From the NCBI RefSeq assembly GCF_017355365.1, contig NZ_JADIJR010000008.1, positions 1 to 64,000 on the forward strand: a stretch of 64,000 nt of DNA, in the 5' to 3' direction. The DNA is from Microbacterium sp. SD291. Lineage in GTDB: Bacteria > Actinomycetota > Actinomycetes > Actinomycetales > Microbacteriaceae. The notes under the pieces are model-generated. The model had not been told where the DNA came from and ran no database searches. It saw nothing but the letters and a program-made list of their open reading frames with translations. Made by a program: the position numbers and the translations under genes. How positions within the stretch are numbered: the first letter of the stretch is position 1; each line of letters opens with the position of its first letter. Of this stretch, positions 24,998 through 35,147 are shown one piece after another.

Positions 24998-25048
24998 GAT
25001 GCCGACGATACCGGCAGGCGAACGCCCGCACGACGAAGGGGGTTCTGA

Positions 25049-26128
<1,080 letters not shown>

Positions 26129-26141
26129 CGCGCCCCTCGGG

Positions 26142-27059
26142 TCAGGCGTGCACGCTCTCGGGAGACTGCTCGCCCTCGTGGAACTCGATGCGCTTGCCGA
26201 ACAGCCGGCCGATGCCGAGCACGACACCCACGATGAGCAGGCCGATGGCGAGGCCCGCGATCGCCGAGAACAGGGTGTCGCCGATCCAGACGATCACGCC
26301 GCCGAGCGGCTCGAGCGCGTGCTCGATGCCGTGCAGGATGTCGGCGCCGAAGTGCACGCCGACCTCGGCGAGGTTGACCAGGACGAGGTGACCGCCGACC
26401 CAGAGCATCGCGACCGTGCCCAGGATGCTGATGAAGCGGAACACCGCCGGCATCGCGTTCACGAGGCGGGTGCCGTTGCGGCTGACCCGCTTGTCGGAGC
26501 TCTTCGCCATCCGCAGCCCGATGTCGTCGATCTTCACCAGCAGCGCGACCGCGCCGTAGACGGCGACGGTCATCGTCACGGCGATCACGGCGAGGATCGC
26601 CAGGGTCGTCCAGATGTCGAGCCCCTTGTCGAGGCTCGCGAGCGAGATCAGCATGATCTCGGTGGACAGGATCAGGTCGGTGCGCACGGCACCGAGCACG
26701 AGCCGCTTCTCGTCGCGGGCGCCCTCGTCGGCGTGACCGTGCTGCACGCCGAACCACTCCAGCACCTTCTCCGCACCCTCGAAGCAGAGGTACGTGCCGC
26801 CGACGATCAGCAGGTACGGCAGCACCCACGGCGCGAACGCGGTGAGCAGCAGCGCGACGGGGATGATGATGAGGAACTTGTTCGCCAGCGACCCGAGCGC
26901 GATCTTGCCGACCACCGGCAGCTCGCGTGCGGGCGTGATGCCCTGCACGTACTGCGGGGTGACGGCGGCATCGTCGATCACCACGCCTGCGGCCTTGGCG
27001 GAGGCCTTCATCGCGGCGCTCAGGATGTCGTCGACGACGGCGAGGAGTCCAACCGACAT
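26142..27059 (-). CDS. DUF808 family membrane protein (YedI-like)
   Basis: A 305-residue inner-membrane protein. SVGLLAVVDDILSAAMKASAKAAGVVIDDAAVTPQYV and GTYLCFEGAEKVLEWF are hallmark DUF808 stretches, followed by a charged loop and six or so hydrophobic helices. The family is widely conserved without a settled function. It is convergent with the aldo/keto reductase (13-base gap) and divergent from msrB. Confidence 0.9.
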   Translation of the reverse strand: MSVGLLAVVDDILSAAMKASAKAAGVVIDDAAVTPQYVQGITPARELPVVGKIALGSLANKFLIIIPVALLLTAFAPWVLPYLLIVGGTYLCFEGAEKVLEWFGVQHGHADEGARDEKRLVLGAVRTDLILSTEIMLISLASLDKGLDIWTTLAILAVIAVTMTVAVYGAVALLVKIDDIGLRMAKSSDKRVSRNGTRLVNAMPAVFRFISILGTVAMLWVGGHLVLVNLAEVGVHFGADILHGIEHALEPLGGVIVWIGDTLFSAIAGLAIGLLIVGVVLGIGRLFGKRIEFHEGEQSPESVHA

Positions 27060-27223
27060 GTGCGTTCCCCCGGAGTTCGATGCATTCGATGGTGCGGAAC
27101 TGCCAGACTACCGAGTCCGCCGAAACTCACAGCCCGCTCACAGCCCCACGGGACCAAAACGGGACCGGCATCCGTTCTCCTTAGAGACGCCGCAGCCAGC
27201 GGCGCCGGACAAGGAGACAGATC

Positions 27224-27724
27224 ATGTCGAACGACTATCGCAGGACTCCCGAGGCCGTCAGCGGCCTGACCCACGCGCAGTACGAGGTGACCCAGGAGGA
27301 CGGCACCGAGCCGCCGTTCCGCAACGCCTACTGGAACAACCACGACGAGGGCATCTACGTCGATGTCGTCTCGGGGCAGCCGCTGTTCTCGTCCTCCGAC
27401 AAGTACGACAGCGGCACCGGATGGCCGAGCTTCACGAGGCCGATCGGAGCGGATGCTGTCACCACGCGCACGGACCGTACGCTGTGGATGAAGCGCACGG
27501 AGGCGCGCTCCACCGGCGCCGACAGCCACCTCGGGCACGTCTTCGACGACGGCCCGGCCGAGGCCGGCGGGCTCCGCTACTGCATGAACTCCGCGGCCCT
27601 CCGGTTCATCCCGGCTGACAAGCTGGAGGAGGAGGGGTACGGTCACTACCGTCACCTCTTCCCGGACAGCACCGGCACCACCGACACCACCCGCAACGCT
27701 GACATCGCTGAGGAGCAGTCATGA
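27224..27724 (+). CDS. msrB: Peptide-methionine (R)-S-oxide reductase MsrB
   Basis: Repairs methionine R-sulfoxide, 166 residues. The family core includes [30 protein letters not shown], and the catalytic [13 protein letters not shown] with its Cys. The two CxxC zinc motifs of zinc-type MsrB are missing, so this is a zinc-free form. The ATG follows AAGGAGA, and its stop overlaps msrA by four bases, making a single oxidative-damage repair operon. Confidence 0.95.
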   Translation: MSNDYRRTPEAVSGLTHAQYEVTQEDGTEPPFRNAYWNNHDEGIYVDVVSGQPLFSSSDKYDSGTGWPSFTRPIGADAVTTRTDRTLWMKRTEARSTGADSHLGHVFDDGPAEAGGLRYCMNSAALRFIPADKLEEEGYGHYRHLFPDSTGTTDTTRNADIAEEQS

Positions 27725-28257
27725 CCGACACCGGAACCATCACCCGAACCCCCGGGACCGAGACCGCCGTGCTCGCCGGCGGATGCTTCTGGGGCATGGA
27801 GGACCTGATCCGCCGCCAGCCCGGCGTGCTCGACACCCGCGTCGGGTACACCGGCGGCTCTAACGACCACGCGACGTATCGCAACCACCCCGGCCACGCC
27901 GAAGCCGTGGAGATCGTCTTCGATCCGACGAAGACGACGTACCGCGACATCCTGGCGTTCTTCTTCCAGATCCACGACCCGTCGACCCTCGACCGCCAGG
28001 GCAACGACATCGGCTCGAGCTACCGCTCGGCGATCTTCCCGCTCAGCCCCGAGCAGGAGGAGGTCGCCCGCGACACCATCGCGGACGTCGACGCCTCGGG
28101 TCTGTGGCCCGGGAAAGCCGTCACCGCGATCGAGCCCGAGGGCCCGTTCTGGGAGGCCGAGCCCGAGCACCAGGACTACCTGATCCGCTACCCCAACGGC
28201 TACACCTGCCACTTCCCGCGGGCGGGCTGGGTGCTGCCGAAGCGCGCGGAGGTCTAG
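27721..28257 (+). CDS. msrA: Peptide-methionine (S)-S-oxide reductase MsrA
   Basis: Repairs methionine S-sulfoxide, 178 residues, the usual length. The catalytic Cys sits in [12 protein letters not shown]; other family motifs are [27 protein letters not shown], and [26 protein letters not shown]. It is translationally coupled to msrB and followed by a perfect hairpin terminator. Confidence 0.97.
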   Translation: MTDTGTITRTPGTETAVLAGGCFWGMEDLIRRQPGVLDTRVGYTGGSNDHATYRNHPGHAEAVEIVFDPTKTTYRDILAFFFQIHDPSTLDRQGNDIGSSYRSAIFPLSPEQEEVARDTIADVDASGLWPGKAVTAIEPEGPFWEAEPEHQDYLIRYPNGYTCHFPRAGWVLPKRAEV

Positions 28258-28283
28258 GCCGGGTTCGCACGCGGTACGTTCCG

Positions 28284-28310
28284 GGGGCCGACACGCCACG
28301 TGTCGGCCCC
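28284..28310. terminator. Hairpin terminator after msrBA
   Basis: GGGGCCGACACG and CGTGTCGGCCCC form a perfect 12-base stem with a 3-base loop between convergent genes. The same stem sequence appears again at 53363-53389, and a half-site with a degenerate partner lies at 28335-28356. Confidence 0.75.
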
Positions 28311-28381
28311 TCTTGCGTGGTCCGTCCGACATCTGGCGTGTCGGCCCTCAGGGTCGGCGGGGCCCTGCGGTCACGCCGCGC

Positions 28382-29182
28382 TCACCCGTGCGCGAGGAAC
28401 TCCAGCGCCGCCTCCCGGAACGCGCGCGAACCCGGGGCGTTGAAGTGGTTGCGGTCGGGGATCTCGAAGAACCGGCCGTTCGGCGCGGCGGATGCCAGGG
28501 CGCGCGAACCCTCGATGATGCCGTCCTTCGAGCCGGTCGCGAACAGCGTCGGCGCCTCGGGGGCGTTCGTCGGGTCGGGGTCGATCATGCGCGACGCGCG
28601 CATCCCCTCGGCCAGCGCGATCAGGGCGCGCGGGTCGTTGCCCGGGACCCGCTCGGTGAGGGCGATGTAGTTCTGGGTGGTCGGATCCTCGACGGGGATG
28701 CCGTCGTCGACGAACGCGCGCACCTGTTCGAGATTCAGGCGTGCCAGCGGGATGCCGTCTGGCACGCCGCCGAGCACCGCCCGCCCGATCCGGTGCGGAA
28801 GGTCGCGCACCACCTCCCAGCCGACGCGGGCGCCTAGCGAGTACCCGACGTAGAACGCGTCATCGACGAGGTACTGGTCCATGACGGTCTCCACGTCGGT
28901 GGCGAGGGTGCGGATGCCGTAGCCGGTCGACTCGTGCGGCTTCGCGCTCTGACCGTGGCCCCGCTGATCGACCGCGAGCACCCGGTAGCCGGCGCGGGTG
29001 AGGTCGCGCACCCAGCCCGTGAGCACCCAGTTGTCGCGGGCGTTCGAGGCGAAGCCGTGCACGATGACCACGACGGGGGCGTCGACGTCGCCCCACGTGT
29101 ACGTGGCCAGGCGTGTGCCGTCCGCTGCGTACACCTGCTGCGGGTCCGGCATGACGGTGAGGTCGGAGAGAGGGGCTGCCAT
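28382..29182 (-). CDS. Alpha/beta hydrolase
   Basis: A 266-residue alpha/beta-hydrolase. The oxyanion region is VVIVHGFASNARDNW; the strand-turn LAVDQRGHGQS follows; the nucleophile elbow reads YVGYSLGARVG with Ser; the catalytic His is in IPDRNHFNAPGSRAF near the end. The lid region is short, which fits esterases or haloperoxidase-like hydrolases. It is 32 bases downstream of the DoxX gene on the same strand. The natural substrate is unknown. Confidence 0.9.
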   Translation of the reverse strand: MAAPLSDLTVMPDPQQVYAADGTRLATYTWGDVDAPVVVIVHGFASNARDNWVLTGWVRDLTRAGYRVLAVDQRGHGQSAKPHESTGYGIRTLATDVETVMDQYLVDDAFYVGYSLGARVGWEVVRDLPHRIGRAVLGGVPDGIPLARLNLEQVRAFVDDGIPVEDPTTQNYIALTERVPGNDPRALIALAEGMRASRMIDPDPTNAPEAPTLFATGSKDGIIEGSRALASAAPNGRFFEIPDRNHFNAPGSRAFREAALEFLAHG

Positions 29183-29214
29183 CCTCTCATCATGGCCGCT
29201 CTCGGGGCCTCGGC

Positions 29215-29580
29215 TCAGAGGATGACGAGGAATCCGAGCACTGCGCTCGCGATGCTCAGCAGCGCGAGCACGAGCGAGGGGGTGAACGACTCCTTGCGGC
29301 GCAGGTGCACGACGGTCGCGCCGATCATGATGATCGCGAGACCGACGCCGGCGAGCGGGGTGAGGATCGGGGCGATGCCGGTGAGCAGCGGCAGGACGAG
29401 TCCGAGGGCGCCGACGACCTCGAGGGTCGCGATGGCCTTGATGCTGCCGGCCGAGAAGTCCTCGGTCCAGGCCATGCCCTTCTCGGCCAGGGCGGCCTTC
29501 GGAGTGAGCACCTTCATGACACCGCCGCCGAGCATGGCGAGGGCGAGGAGTCCGTTGACGATCCACAGGGCGATGAGCAT
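29215..29580 (-). CDS. DoxX family membrane protein
   Basis: A 121-residue protein with four membrane helices and the DoxX signature LAMLGGGVMKVLTPK near the N-terminus and TLEVVGALGLVLPLL in the middle. DoxX-like proteins are often linked to redox homeostasis. It is divergent from an HxlR-type regulator with a short palindrome between them, the usual arrangement for an HxlR-controlled gene. Confidence 0.9.
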   Translation of the reverse strand: MLIALWIVNGLLALAMLGGGVMKVLTPKAALAEKGMAWTEDFSAGSIKAIATLEVVGALGLVLPLLTGIAPILTPLAGVGLAIIMIGATVVHLRRKESFTPSLVLALLSIASAVLGFLVIL

Positions 29581-29609
29581 GATTCTCCTAGGTTCTGTTC
29601 TGTGCGTTT

Positions 29610-29624
29610 GTTACGATCAGTAAC
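29610..29624. promoter_or_regulatory. Palindromic operator between doxX-like and hxlR-like genes
   Basis: GTTAC and GTAAC flank a 5-base centre, in a notably AT-rich 56-base gap between the divergent genes. HxlR regulators usually bind such palindromes in the promoter of the divergent target. Confidence 0.55.
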
Positions 29625-29642
29625 CAAGAATGGAGCATGCGG

Positions 29643-30080
29643 ATGACGGATGCAAAAGGCACATCGATGTCACTGACGCACATCCATGGGAGTGCGCCGG
29701 CCGGATTCCCCGACTACGAGAGCTCGTGCTCGCTCGACGAGGACGACGGCCGCGCGATCCGCGACGTGCTCGATCGCGTCGGCGACAAGTGGTCGCTGCT
29801 GACCATCGCGACTCTTCGGAATGACCGGCTGCGCTTCAGCGAGCTGCTCAGGCACATCCCCGGGATCTCGCAGCGGATGCTCACGCTGACGCTCCGCCAG
29901 CTCGAGCGCGACGGGCTGATCAGCCGGACCGCGCACGCCGAGGTGCCGCCGCGGGTGGAATACGAACTCACTGATCTCGGCAGGACGCTGATCACGATCG
30001 CCCGGACGATCGGCGACTGGGCGATCGAGAACCACTCCACGATCGAGAAGTCTCGCGCCCAGTACGACGCCCGCCCCTGA
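29643..30080 (+). CDS. HxlR family winged-helix transcriptional regulator
   Basis: A 145-residue regulator. The core IRDVLDRVGDKWSLLTIATL, FSELLRHIPGISQRMLTLTLRQLERDGLISR and PRVEYELTDLGRTL is a canonical HxlR winged helix. A Cys in ESSCSLDEDD lies just before the domain, where redox- or electrophile-sensing family members have theirs. I chose the ATG at 29643 (GGAG 7 bases upstream) over the ATG two codons earlier. It probably controls the divergent DoxX gene in response to reactive species. Confidence 0.92.
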   Translation: MTDAKGTSMSLTHIHGSAPAGFPDYESSCSLDEDDGRAIRDVLDRVGDKWSLLTIATLRNDRLRFSELLRHIPGISQRMLTLTLRQLERDGLISRTAHAEVPPRVEYELTDLGRTLITIARTIGDWAIENHSTIEKSRAQYDARP

Positions 30081-30126
30081 CGCTGAGCGCCTCGCAGCGC
30101 CGCGGCATCCGTCCGGAAACAGGAGA

Positions 30127-30176
30127 ACGGCCCGAGTTCAGGAGGATCCTGAGGATCCGTCCTGTTCTCGGGCCGT
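30127..30176. terminator. Bidirectional hairpin between hxlR-like and katA
   Basis: ACGGCCCGAG (30127-30136) and CTCGGGCCGT (30167-30176) are perfect 10-base arms; inside, CAGGA and TCCTG can extend the structure. It lies between convergent genes and fits a two-way terminator. Confidence 0.65.
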
Positions 30177-30192
30177 CGTCCTGATCTCAGCG

Positions 30193-31695
30193 TCAGAGGC
30201 TGGCGAGCTCCAGGTCGAGGTCATCGGCGGGCACGGTCTGGCGCAGCGCCTCGCCGAGCGCGGCATCCACGTTCGTCCAGTACTGGAAGAAGCGCTCGCG
30301 GATCGCGTTGATCGTGATCGAACGGCCCTGACCGGTCAGGGTGTCGAGGAACCGGGCGCGCTGCTCGTCGTCGAAGACCTCGCGGTACAGCGTGCCCGCC
30401 TGGCCGAAGTCGTCGTCGTCGGCGTGCAGGGTCGCGGCCGAGCGCATGAGCGCCCCGTCCGACTCCCAGCTCGCCTCGGCACCGGCTGCGGCATCGGCCA
30501 CCGGCCCGCCGGCCGCGCCGAACGAGTTCGGCGTGTACACGCGGTGCGCGGCGTCGTTGAACCTGTACTGCATCTGGCCCTCGTGCATGTAGTTGCGCAC
30601 CTCGGCCGCGTGCGGCTGGTTCACCGGCAGCTGGTTGTAGTTCGCCCCGATGCGGTAGCGCTGCGCGTCGGAGTACGCGAAGACGCGCGCCATAAGCATC
30701 TTGTCGGGAGAGATGCCGGTGCCGGGAACCTGGTTGCCGGGCGAGAACGCCGCCTGCTCGATCTCGGCGAAGAAGTTCTGCGGGTTGCGGTCGAGCGTGA
30801 ACGTGCCGACCTTGATGCGCGGGTAGTCCTTCTTCGACCAGGTCTTCGTGAGGTCGAACGGGTTGAACCGGTAGGTCTTGCCCTCCTCGTACGGCATGAC
30901 CTGCACGTACACGTCCCACGAGGGGGCGTCTCCGCCGGCGATCGCGTCGAACAGGTCGCGACGGTAGTAGTCGGCATCCGAACCCGCGAGCTTCTCGGCC
31001 TCGTCGGCGCTCATCGCCTCGACGCCCTGCTTCGACATGAAGTGGTACTGCACCCAGAAGCGCTCGCCTGCGGCGTTCACCCACTGGTACGTGTGCGAGC
31101 CGTAGCCGTTCATGTGGCGCCAGCTGCGCGGCAGGCCCCGGTCGCCCATGAGGTAGGTGACCTGGTGGGCGGTCTCGGGGGAGAGGGTCCAGAAGTCCCA
31201 CTGCATGTCGGCATTGCGCAGACCCGAGTCGCCGAGGCGCTTCTGCGAGTGGATGAAGTCCGGGAACTTCATCGCGTCGCGGAGGAAGAAGGTCGGGGTG
31301 TTGTTGCCGACGATGTCGAGGTTGCCCTCGGTCGTGTAGAAGCGCAGCGCGAAGCCGCGCACGTCGCGCCAGGTGTCGGGGGAGCCCTGCTCGCCGGCGA
31401 CGGACGAGAAGCGCAGCAGCGTCTCGCTCGTGGCTCCCGGCTGGAAGACCTCGGCGCGGGTGTAGGCCGAGACGTCCTCGGTCACGGTGAACGTGCCGAA
31501 CGCGCCACCGCCCTTGGCGTGCGGGTTGCGCTCCGGCACGCGCTCGCGGTTGAACGAGGCGAGCTTCTCGACGAGGTAGCGGTCGTGCAGGACGGTGGGG
31601 CCGTCGGCGCCGACGGTGAGCGAGTGCGCGTCGCTGGCGACCGGGGTGCCGGTCTGCGTCGTTGTGGAGTGCGCGGTGGTGGTGGGCTCGGTCAT
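30193..31695 (-). CDS. katA: Heme catalase
   Basis: Small-subunit monofunctional catalase, 500 residues. The catalytic His is in [20 protein letters not shown]; the Asn region is [23 protein letters not shown]; the proximal heme Tyr is in [18 protein letters not shown]. The N-terminal 25 residues are a Thr/Ser-rich extension. It decomposes hydrogen peroxide. It follows a Fur-family gene by 68 bases on the same strand, so furA-katA is one operon. I chose the ATG at 31695; the in-frame extension further upstream runs through the fur gene and is not real. Confidence 0.97.
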   Translation of the reverse strand: MTEPTTTAHSTTTQTGTPVASDAHSLTVGADGPTVLHDRYLVEKLASFNRERVPERNPHAKGGGAFGTFTVTEDVSAYTRAEVFQPGATSETLLRFSSVAGEQGSPDTWRDVRGFALRFYTTEGNLDIVGNNTPTFFLRDAMKFPDFIHSQKRLGDSGLRNADMQWDFWTLSPETAHQVTYLMGDRGLPRSWRHMNGYGSHTYQWVNAAGERFWVQYHFMSKQGVEAMSADEAEKLAGSDADYYRRDLFDAIAGGDAPSWDVYVQVMPYEEGKTYRFNPFDLTKTWSKKDYPRIKVGTFTLDRNPQNFFAEIEQAAFSPGNQVPGTGISPDKMLMARVFAYSDAQRYRIGANYNQLPVNQPHAAEVRNYMHEGQMQYRFNDAAHRVYTPNSFGAAGGPVADAAAGAEASWESDGALMRSAATLHADDDDFGQAGTLYREVFDDEQRARFLDTLTGQGRSITINAIRERFFQYWTNVDAALGEALRQTVPADDLDLELASL

Positions 31696-31763
31696 GGTTC
31701 TCCTTCTGCGCGCGGGCGCGACGAATACCCCCGCCTCTCGACGGGTGTCTCCGGGGGACGCGC

Positions 31764-32183
31764 CTACGCGGCGTTCTGGCAACTGGGGCACAGGCCCCAG
31801 AAGGTGACTTCTGCTGTCTGGACGGTGAATCCCCCCGCATCGGACGGGGAGAGACAGGGTGCGGCGCCGACGACGCAGTCCACATCGCCGACCGCACCGC
31901 ACCGGGTGCAGACGACGTGGTGGTGGTTGTCGCCGATGCGCCGCTCGTAGAGCGCTGCGGATCCTGCCGGTTCGATCCGGCGGATCAGGCCCGCCGTCGT
32001 CAGGTCCGCGAGGATGTTGTGCACCGACTGGATCGACGTGGTCGGAAGCACGTCGGACACCGCGCGGTAGACCCGCTCGGCATCCGTGTGGGCCATGGAC
32101 TCGAGAGCCTCGAGAACGGCCACGCGGCCCGCAGTCGCCCGAAGGCCTGCGTCGCGAAGCGCCGAGTCGAGTTCCGTGCCCAT
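31764..32183 (-). CDS. furA: Fur family peroxide/iron regulator (FurA/PerR-like)
   Basis: A 139-residue Fur protein. The winged helix spans about 10-80 ([37 protein letters not shown]). Metal sites appear as [17 protein letters not shown] and a second Cys pair CPSC at the end. Linkage to a catalase gene points to peroxide sensing, as with mycobacterial FurA and Streptomyces CatR. A Fur-like palindrome 19 bases upstream should be its own operator. Confidence 0.93.
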   Translation of the reverse strand: MGTELDSALRDAGLRATAGRVAVLEALESMAHTDAERVYRAVSDVLPTTSIQSVHNILADLTTAGLIRRIEPAGSAALYERRIGDNHHHVVCTRCGAVGDVDCVVGAAPCLSPSDAGGFTVQTAEVTFWGLCPSCQNAA

Positions 32184-32201
32184 GCCTCGACCCTAGCCTT
32201 T

Positions 32202-32218
32202 TTTTGAGTAATTCAAAA
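32202..32218. promoter_or_regulatory. FurA autoregulatory box
   Basis: TTTTGA and TCAAAA flank a 5-base centre (GTAAT), the most AT-rich spot in this region, 19-35 bases upstream of the furA start. It resembles actinobacterial FurA/CatR boxes. Confidence 0.65.
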
Positions 32219-32356
32219 GAGCGGATGCCGTGGGCGTGTCTGCGCTCATGCGGTGGCATCCTGATTCCGCTCCCGTACCGTGGTCGCATGGCTGTGAGAC
32301 GGCCGTCGCGCTCGCCGGATGCAGATCCTGATGGACCTCGAGGGTGCTCCGACGGT

Positions 32357-32857
32357 CTACGCGCTCTCGCTCCTGCGGGTGAGCTGAGCCGAGCTCTCGT
32401 CGCCCACCCACGCGATGGAGCCGCGGAGCCAGCTGTTCGCGTCTGCGGGGTAGAGCGGCACGTCCAGATCGGCGTCCTCGAACGGTCGCCAGACGACGGG
32501 GACCACCGAGCCGTCGGATTCGGTGAGCGTCCCGCCCTCCTCCGCGGGTGCGGGATCCAGCCGGCCGGAGTACAGGGCGACGAGCTCGTGGCCCAGTTCG
32601 CCGTTGAAGCGGAAGATGTTCTCGATCATGCCGAGATGCGTGAGGTCGAGGATGCGGGCCCCGAGCTCCTCGTCCACCTCGCGGATGATCGCCTCCCGGT
32701 GCGTCTCACCCAGTTCGACGCTGCCGCCGATCAGCCGGTGGAAACCCAGCGGATTCTCGTCGGTCGGAGCGTTGCTGCTGACGAGGTGGTGCGAGCCGTC
32801 GGCGCTCGGCGCGACCAGCATGGCCTTGACTCGGATGTAGGAGCGATCGATCGGCAT
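32357..32857 (-). CDS. Nudix hydrolase
   Basis: A 166-residue protein with a full Nudix box: [22 protein letters not shown] (G-x5-E-x7-REUxEExG). The N-terminal strand [19 protein letters not shown] and the C-terminal [20 protein letters not shown] match small-molecule pyrophosphohydrolases. The substrate is not predictable. The upstream ATG has no strong ribosome site. It is divergent from the mini-GyrA gene with a 50-base gap. Confidence 0.9.
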   Translation of the reverse strand: MPIDRSYIRVKAMLVAPSADGSHHLVSSNAPTDENPLGFHRLIGGSVELGETHREAIIREVDEELGARILDLTHLGMIENIFRFNGELGHELVALYSGRLDPAPAEEGGTLTESDGSVVPVVWRPFEDADLDVPLYPADANSWLRGSIAWVGDESSAQLTRRSESA

Positions 32858-32907
32858 CTGCCCATCATTCCGGGTCTTCGGCGCGTGCTGGCGCATACAG
32901 TGGGCCC

Positions 32908-33180
32908 ATGGAAGACCAGGAGTCCTCGAATCTGTTGAAGCGTCGCGAGATTCTGGAGGCCTACATCCTCGTGCTCGAGCGCCCAGCCGAGCTGCTCTCC
33001 CTCTGCGCCGGCGTGTCCGACGGCGACAGTGCGGAGACAGCGATCGCCGATGCATTCGGGGTCGGAGAAGACGTGGCAGCGGCGATCCTCAACCTGCAGG
33101 TCCGGCGTTTCACGCCGGCAGCTCTTGCGACAGTCAGGAAGGAGCTCGCCGATCTCGAACGGCAGCAGTCGCCCGGATGA
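32908..33180 (+). CDS. Free-standing GyrA coiled-coil-like mini protein
   Basis: A 90-residue protein that resembles only the tower/coiled-coil part of DNA gyrase subunit A. LLKRREILEAYILVLERPAEL mirrors the GyrA helix that begins RAHILE, and FGVGEDVAAAILNLQVRRFT followed by VRKELADLE mirrors the helix-turn-helix where GyrA has QAQAILDLRLQKLT. The catalytic Tyr domain and DNA gate are absent. TACAGT lies 7 bases before the ATG with no ribosome site, suggesting a leaderless message. It could modulate gyrase by mimicry or be an unrelated helical hairpin. The resemblance is clear by eye; the role is unknown. Confidence 0.75.
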   Translation: MEDQESSNLLKRREILEAYILVLERPAELLSLCAGVSDGDSAETAIADAFGVGEDVAAAILNLQVRRFTPAALATVRKELADLERQQSPG

Positions 33181-33209
33181 CAGGGCTCATCTGACCGGTG
33201 CCCCTCCGG

Positions 33210-33467
33210 TCATCGGCCTTCGACATCGCTCCACAGGGGCCGGGACTGCTGCGACATCTCGATGAGGTGCGGGGTATCGATCGCCACGGATTCGCGTGAG
33301 ATTCCCACATGGGCGCCGACGAGAGTGATCGCGACCGCCGGTGCCCTGACGAGCGGTTCGACGATGGGAAGAACCACCGGAACCGCGTCTTCAGGAGTGC
33401 GCCACCACGGACGCACGTGCGCCCGTGTCTCCGATGCGGACGGGCGGTCGCGGGCGAGGTCGTCCAT
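33210..33467 (-). CDS. Possible small hypothetical protein
   Basis: An 85-residue frame (MDDLARDRPSASETRAHVRPWW, then PVVLPIVEPLVRAPAVAITLVGAHVGI) with balanced composition. TATCGT lies a few bases upstream of the ATG, in line with a leaderless promoter. No domain is recognised. If it is not a gene, 33181-33634 is a 450-base intergenic stretch in which I see nothing else. Confidence 0.35.
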   Translation of the reverse strand: MDDLARDRPSASETRAHVRPWWRTPEDAVPVVLPIVEPLVRAPAVAITLVGAHVGISRESVAIDTPHLIEMSQQSRPLWSDVEGR

Positions 33468-33634
33468 GTCGGACCACGATACCGATCGCCGGGTGGCGCG
33501 CCAGGCTTCGCGCCTACGGAGCGGTGAGAGGTGACGTCGAGACGTCGATGAGGCCGAACGGGAACGGGCTCATTCGCGGTGTCAACGGGGTTGAGTTTCC
33601 GGCATCCGCTGTCCTCCCGCCGCGCAGGAGCAGG

Positions 33635-34561
33635 TCAGACGAAGCGAATGCTGTGCTGCAGGCGCGTGCGCACGTCGAAGAGCTCGTTGCCGCCGACCGG
33701 GCGGGCGCCGGTGACGCCCTGTCGCAGCACCATCGCGAGCGCGCTCCGGCGCACGACGACGACGGGGACGCCGCGGATGCTGCCGAGAGGGGTGACCGGC
33801 TGCGACAGGTCGTCGTCGGGCAGCACCACGATCGCGCCGCCGAAGCGCACCTTGGCGGCGCGGGAGACCGACCGCATCCGGGCGAGCAGTGACGTCACCG
33901 GGGCGCGATGACCGAGGCTCGGGCCGGTGATCTCGCCGCGGCGGAATCCGACGACGCCGCCGAAGTCCTCCGACATCACGCCGTAGAGCCCTGAGGGGCT
34001 GAGGATCACGTGGTCGAGCTTGTCCTCGGGATCGGCGCCGGTCGCGACGTCGTGCCACACGGTGAACCCGATGCCGAGGTCGGTGACGGTGCGTGCGGTC
34101 GCCTCCTCGGCGAGGGCGTCCGCGAGCAGGCGTCGCAGGTCGCGCGGTGCCCCGCGCACGAGCGCAGGGTCGTACGGGTCGGGCACGTCGACGCCGCGTC
34201 CGGCCCACTCCCTGATCAGCACGAGGTAGCGCTCGCGGCGCCAGCCGCCGGGGTGGCCGTGGACGCGCGCCTTCGGCCTGGTGTCGGCGCGGGCCGTCGG
34301 CGGACGCCATCCGCTCCAGTCCGCGCCGCTGCCGGTCGCGGCGGTGACGCCGCTGCGGCGGTCGTACGCGGCGCGGCCGTCAGTCGTGCCGACGAGCTCC
34401 CACGCGCGCTGCACCTGGATGAACAGCGCGGCGTCGCCGCCGGTGTCGGGGTGGGTCTGGCGCAGCCGGAGCCGGTACGCGCGCCGAAGCTCCTCCTCGG
34501 AGACGCCGGGCGCGACGCCGAGCACCTCGTAGGCCGACGCCGAGAGCGGACTGTCGAACAT
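33635..34561 (-). CDS. J-domain (DnaJ-like) protein with unknown C-terminal domain
   Basis: A 308-residue protein. Residues 5-65 are a J domain (SAYEVLGVAPGVSEEELRRAYRLRLRQTHPDTGGD) with the HPD tripeptide needed to stimulate DnaK. A Pro/Arg-rich linker follows, and the C-terminal 200 residues form an alpha/beta domain with DKLDHVILSPSGLYGVMSEDFGGVVGFRRGEI, reminiscent of NERD/nuclease-related folds where LDHVVV-SPxGxY is common. The zinc-finger and client domains of DnaJ are absent, so it is a type III J protein. GGAGAG precedes the ATG. Confidence 0.85.
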   Translation of the reverse strand: MFDSPLSASAYEVLGVAPGVSEEELRRAYRLRLRQTHPDTGGDAALFIQVQRAWELVGTTDGRAAYDRRSGVTAATGSGADWSGWRPPTARADTRPKARVHGHPGGWRRERYLVLIREWAGRGVDVPDPYDPALVRGAPRDLRRLLADALAEEATARTVTDLGIGFTVWHDVATGADPEDKLDHVILSPSGLYGVMSEDFGGVVGFRRGEITGPSLGHRAPVTSLLARMRSVSRAAKVRFGGAIVVLPDDDLSQPVTPLGSIRGVPVVVVRRSALAMVLRQGVTGARPVGGNELFDVRTRLQHSIRFV

Positions 34562-34627
34562 CGCTCTCCTTCCGACCCGCGGCATCCAGGCTACCCGGAT
34601 GCGCGTTGGCCGCGGTGCTCAGTGGGT

Positions 34628-34686
34628 TTGACGGATGCGCCATCGAGGGGTAATGTCATCTGTGACATCTGAACCATCTGTGACAT
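34628..34686 (+). promoter_or_regulatory. Promoter with palindromic and repeated operator of the HTH/DUF3039-like cassette
   Basis: TTGACG (34628-34633), 17 bases, TAATGT (34651-34656): a strong sigma-70-type promoter. ATGTCA (34653-34658) and TGACAT (34663-34668) form a perfect palindrome over the -10 and start site, and the 12-mer CATCTGTGACAT occurs twice at an 18-base offset (34657-34668, 34675-34686). This suggests cooperative binding of the encoded HTH protein to its own promoter. Confidence 0.7.
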
Positions 34687-34703
34687 TCGTTGGCAGGTTC
34701 CCC

Positions 34704-35102
34704 ATGCAGACTATCCAGACCTCCGGCATCCCCGCAGAACAGCTCGACGCGCTTGAGCGCTTCGCTGCAGCCGAAGCCGGCGCCGAGCTCCGTGACGTGA
34801 TCATGAGCCTTCAGCGCTGTCTTCGCGAGGGCGGTGAGATCGCGATTCTCGATCTCGCTGCTGTGCTCACACCCAGTCAGGCCGCCGAGCGACTGGGATT
34901 GAGCCGCACACACCTATACAAGCTTCTGGATCGAGGTGAGATCGTGTCGCACCGCGTCGGACGCGACCGCCGCATCCGTGTCGTCGACCTCGTCGACTTC
35001 GAGCGTCAGCGTCAGCATGGCCGTCGTGAGCTCGCGGAGCGCTTCGGGAACCAGCAGACGATCCGCGATGGGGCCATCGACGAACTCGCCGAGCTTCTTT
35101 GA
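34704..35102 (+). CDS. HTH (excisionase/MerR-type) DNA-binding protein, probable autoregulator
   Basis: A 132-residue protein. The N-terminal half is helical (GIPAEQLDALERFAAAEAGAELRDVIMSLQRCL), and the C-terminal half contains an excisionase-type HTH: LTPSQAAERLGLSRTHLYKLLDRGEIVSHRVGRDRRIRVVDLVDF. This layout occurs in antitoxins partnered with unrelated toxins. The ATG at 34704 is downstream of the palindromic operator; earlier in-frame starts would lie within the promoter. It precedes a large protein by 45 bases, so the pair may be a regulated two-gene module. Confidence 0.8.
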   Translation: MQTIQTSGIPAEQLDALERFAAAEAGAELRDVIMSLQRCLREGGEIAILDLAAVLTPSQAAERLGLSRTHLYKLLDRGEIVSHRVGRDRRIRVVDLVDFERQRQHGRRELAERFGNQQTIRDGAIDELAELL

Positions 35103-35147
35103 CCGCGGTTTCGTCATCTTGTCGGGGACGCTGGGCAGAATAGGCGT

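Noticed and set aside
30193..32289. N-terminally extended catalase frame through furA
   Set aside because: The extension is out of frame with the clear Fur protein and is Arg/Pro-rich; the ATG at 31695 gives a standard catalase.
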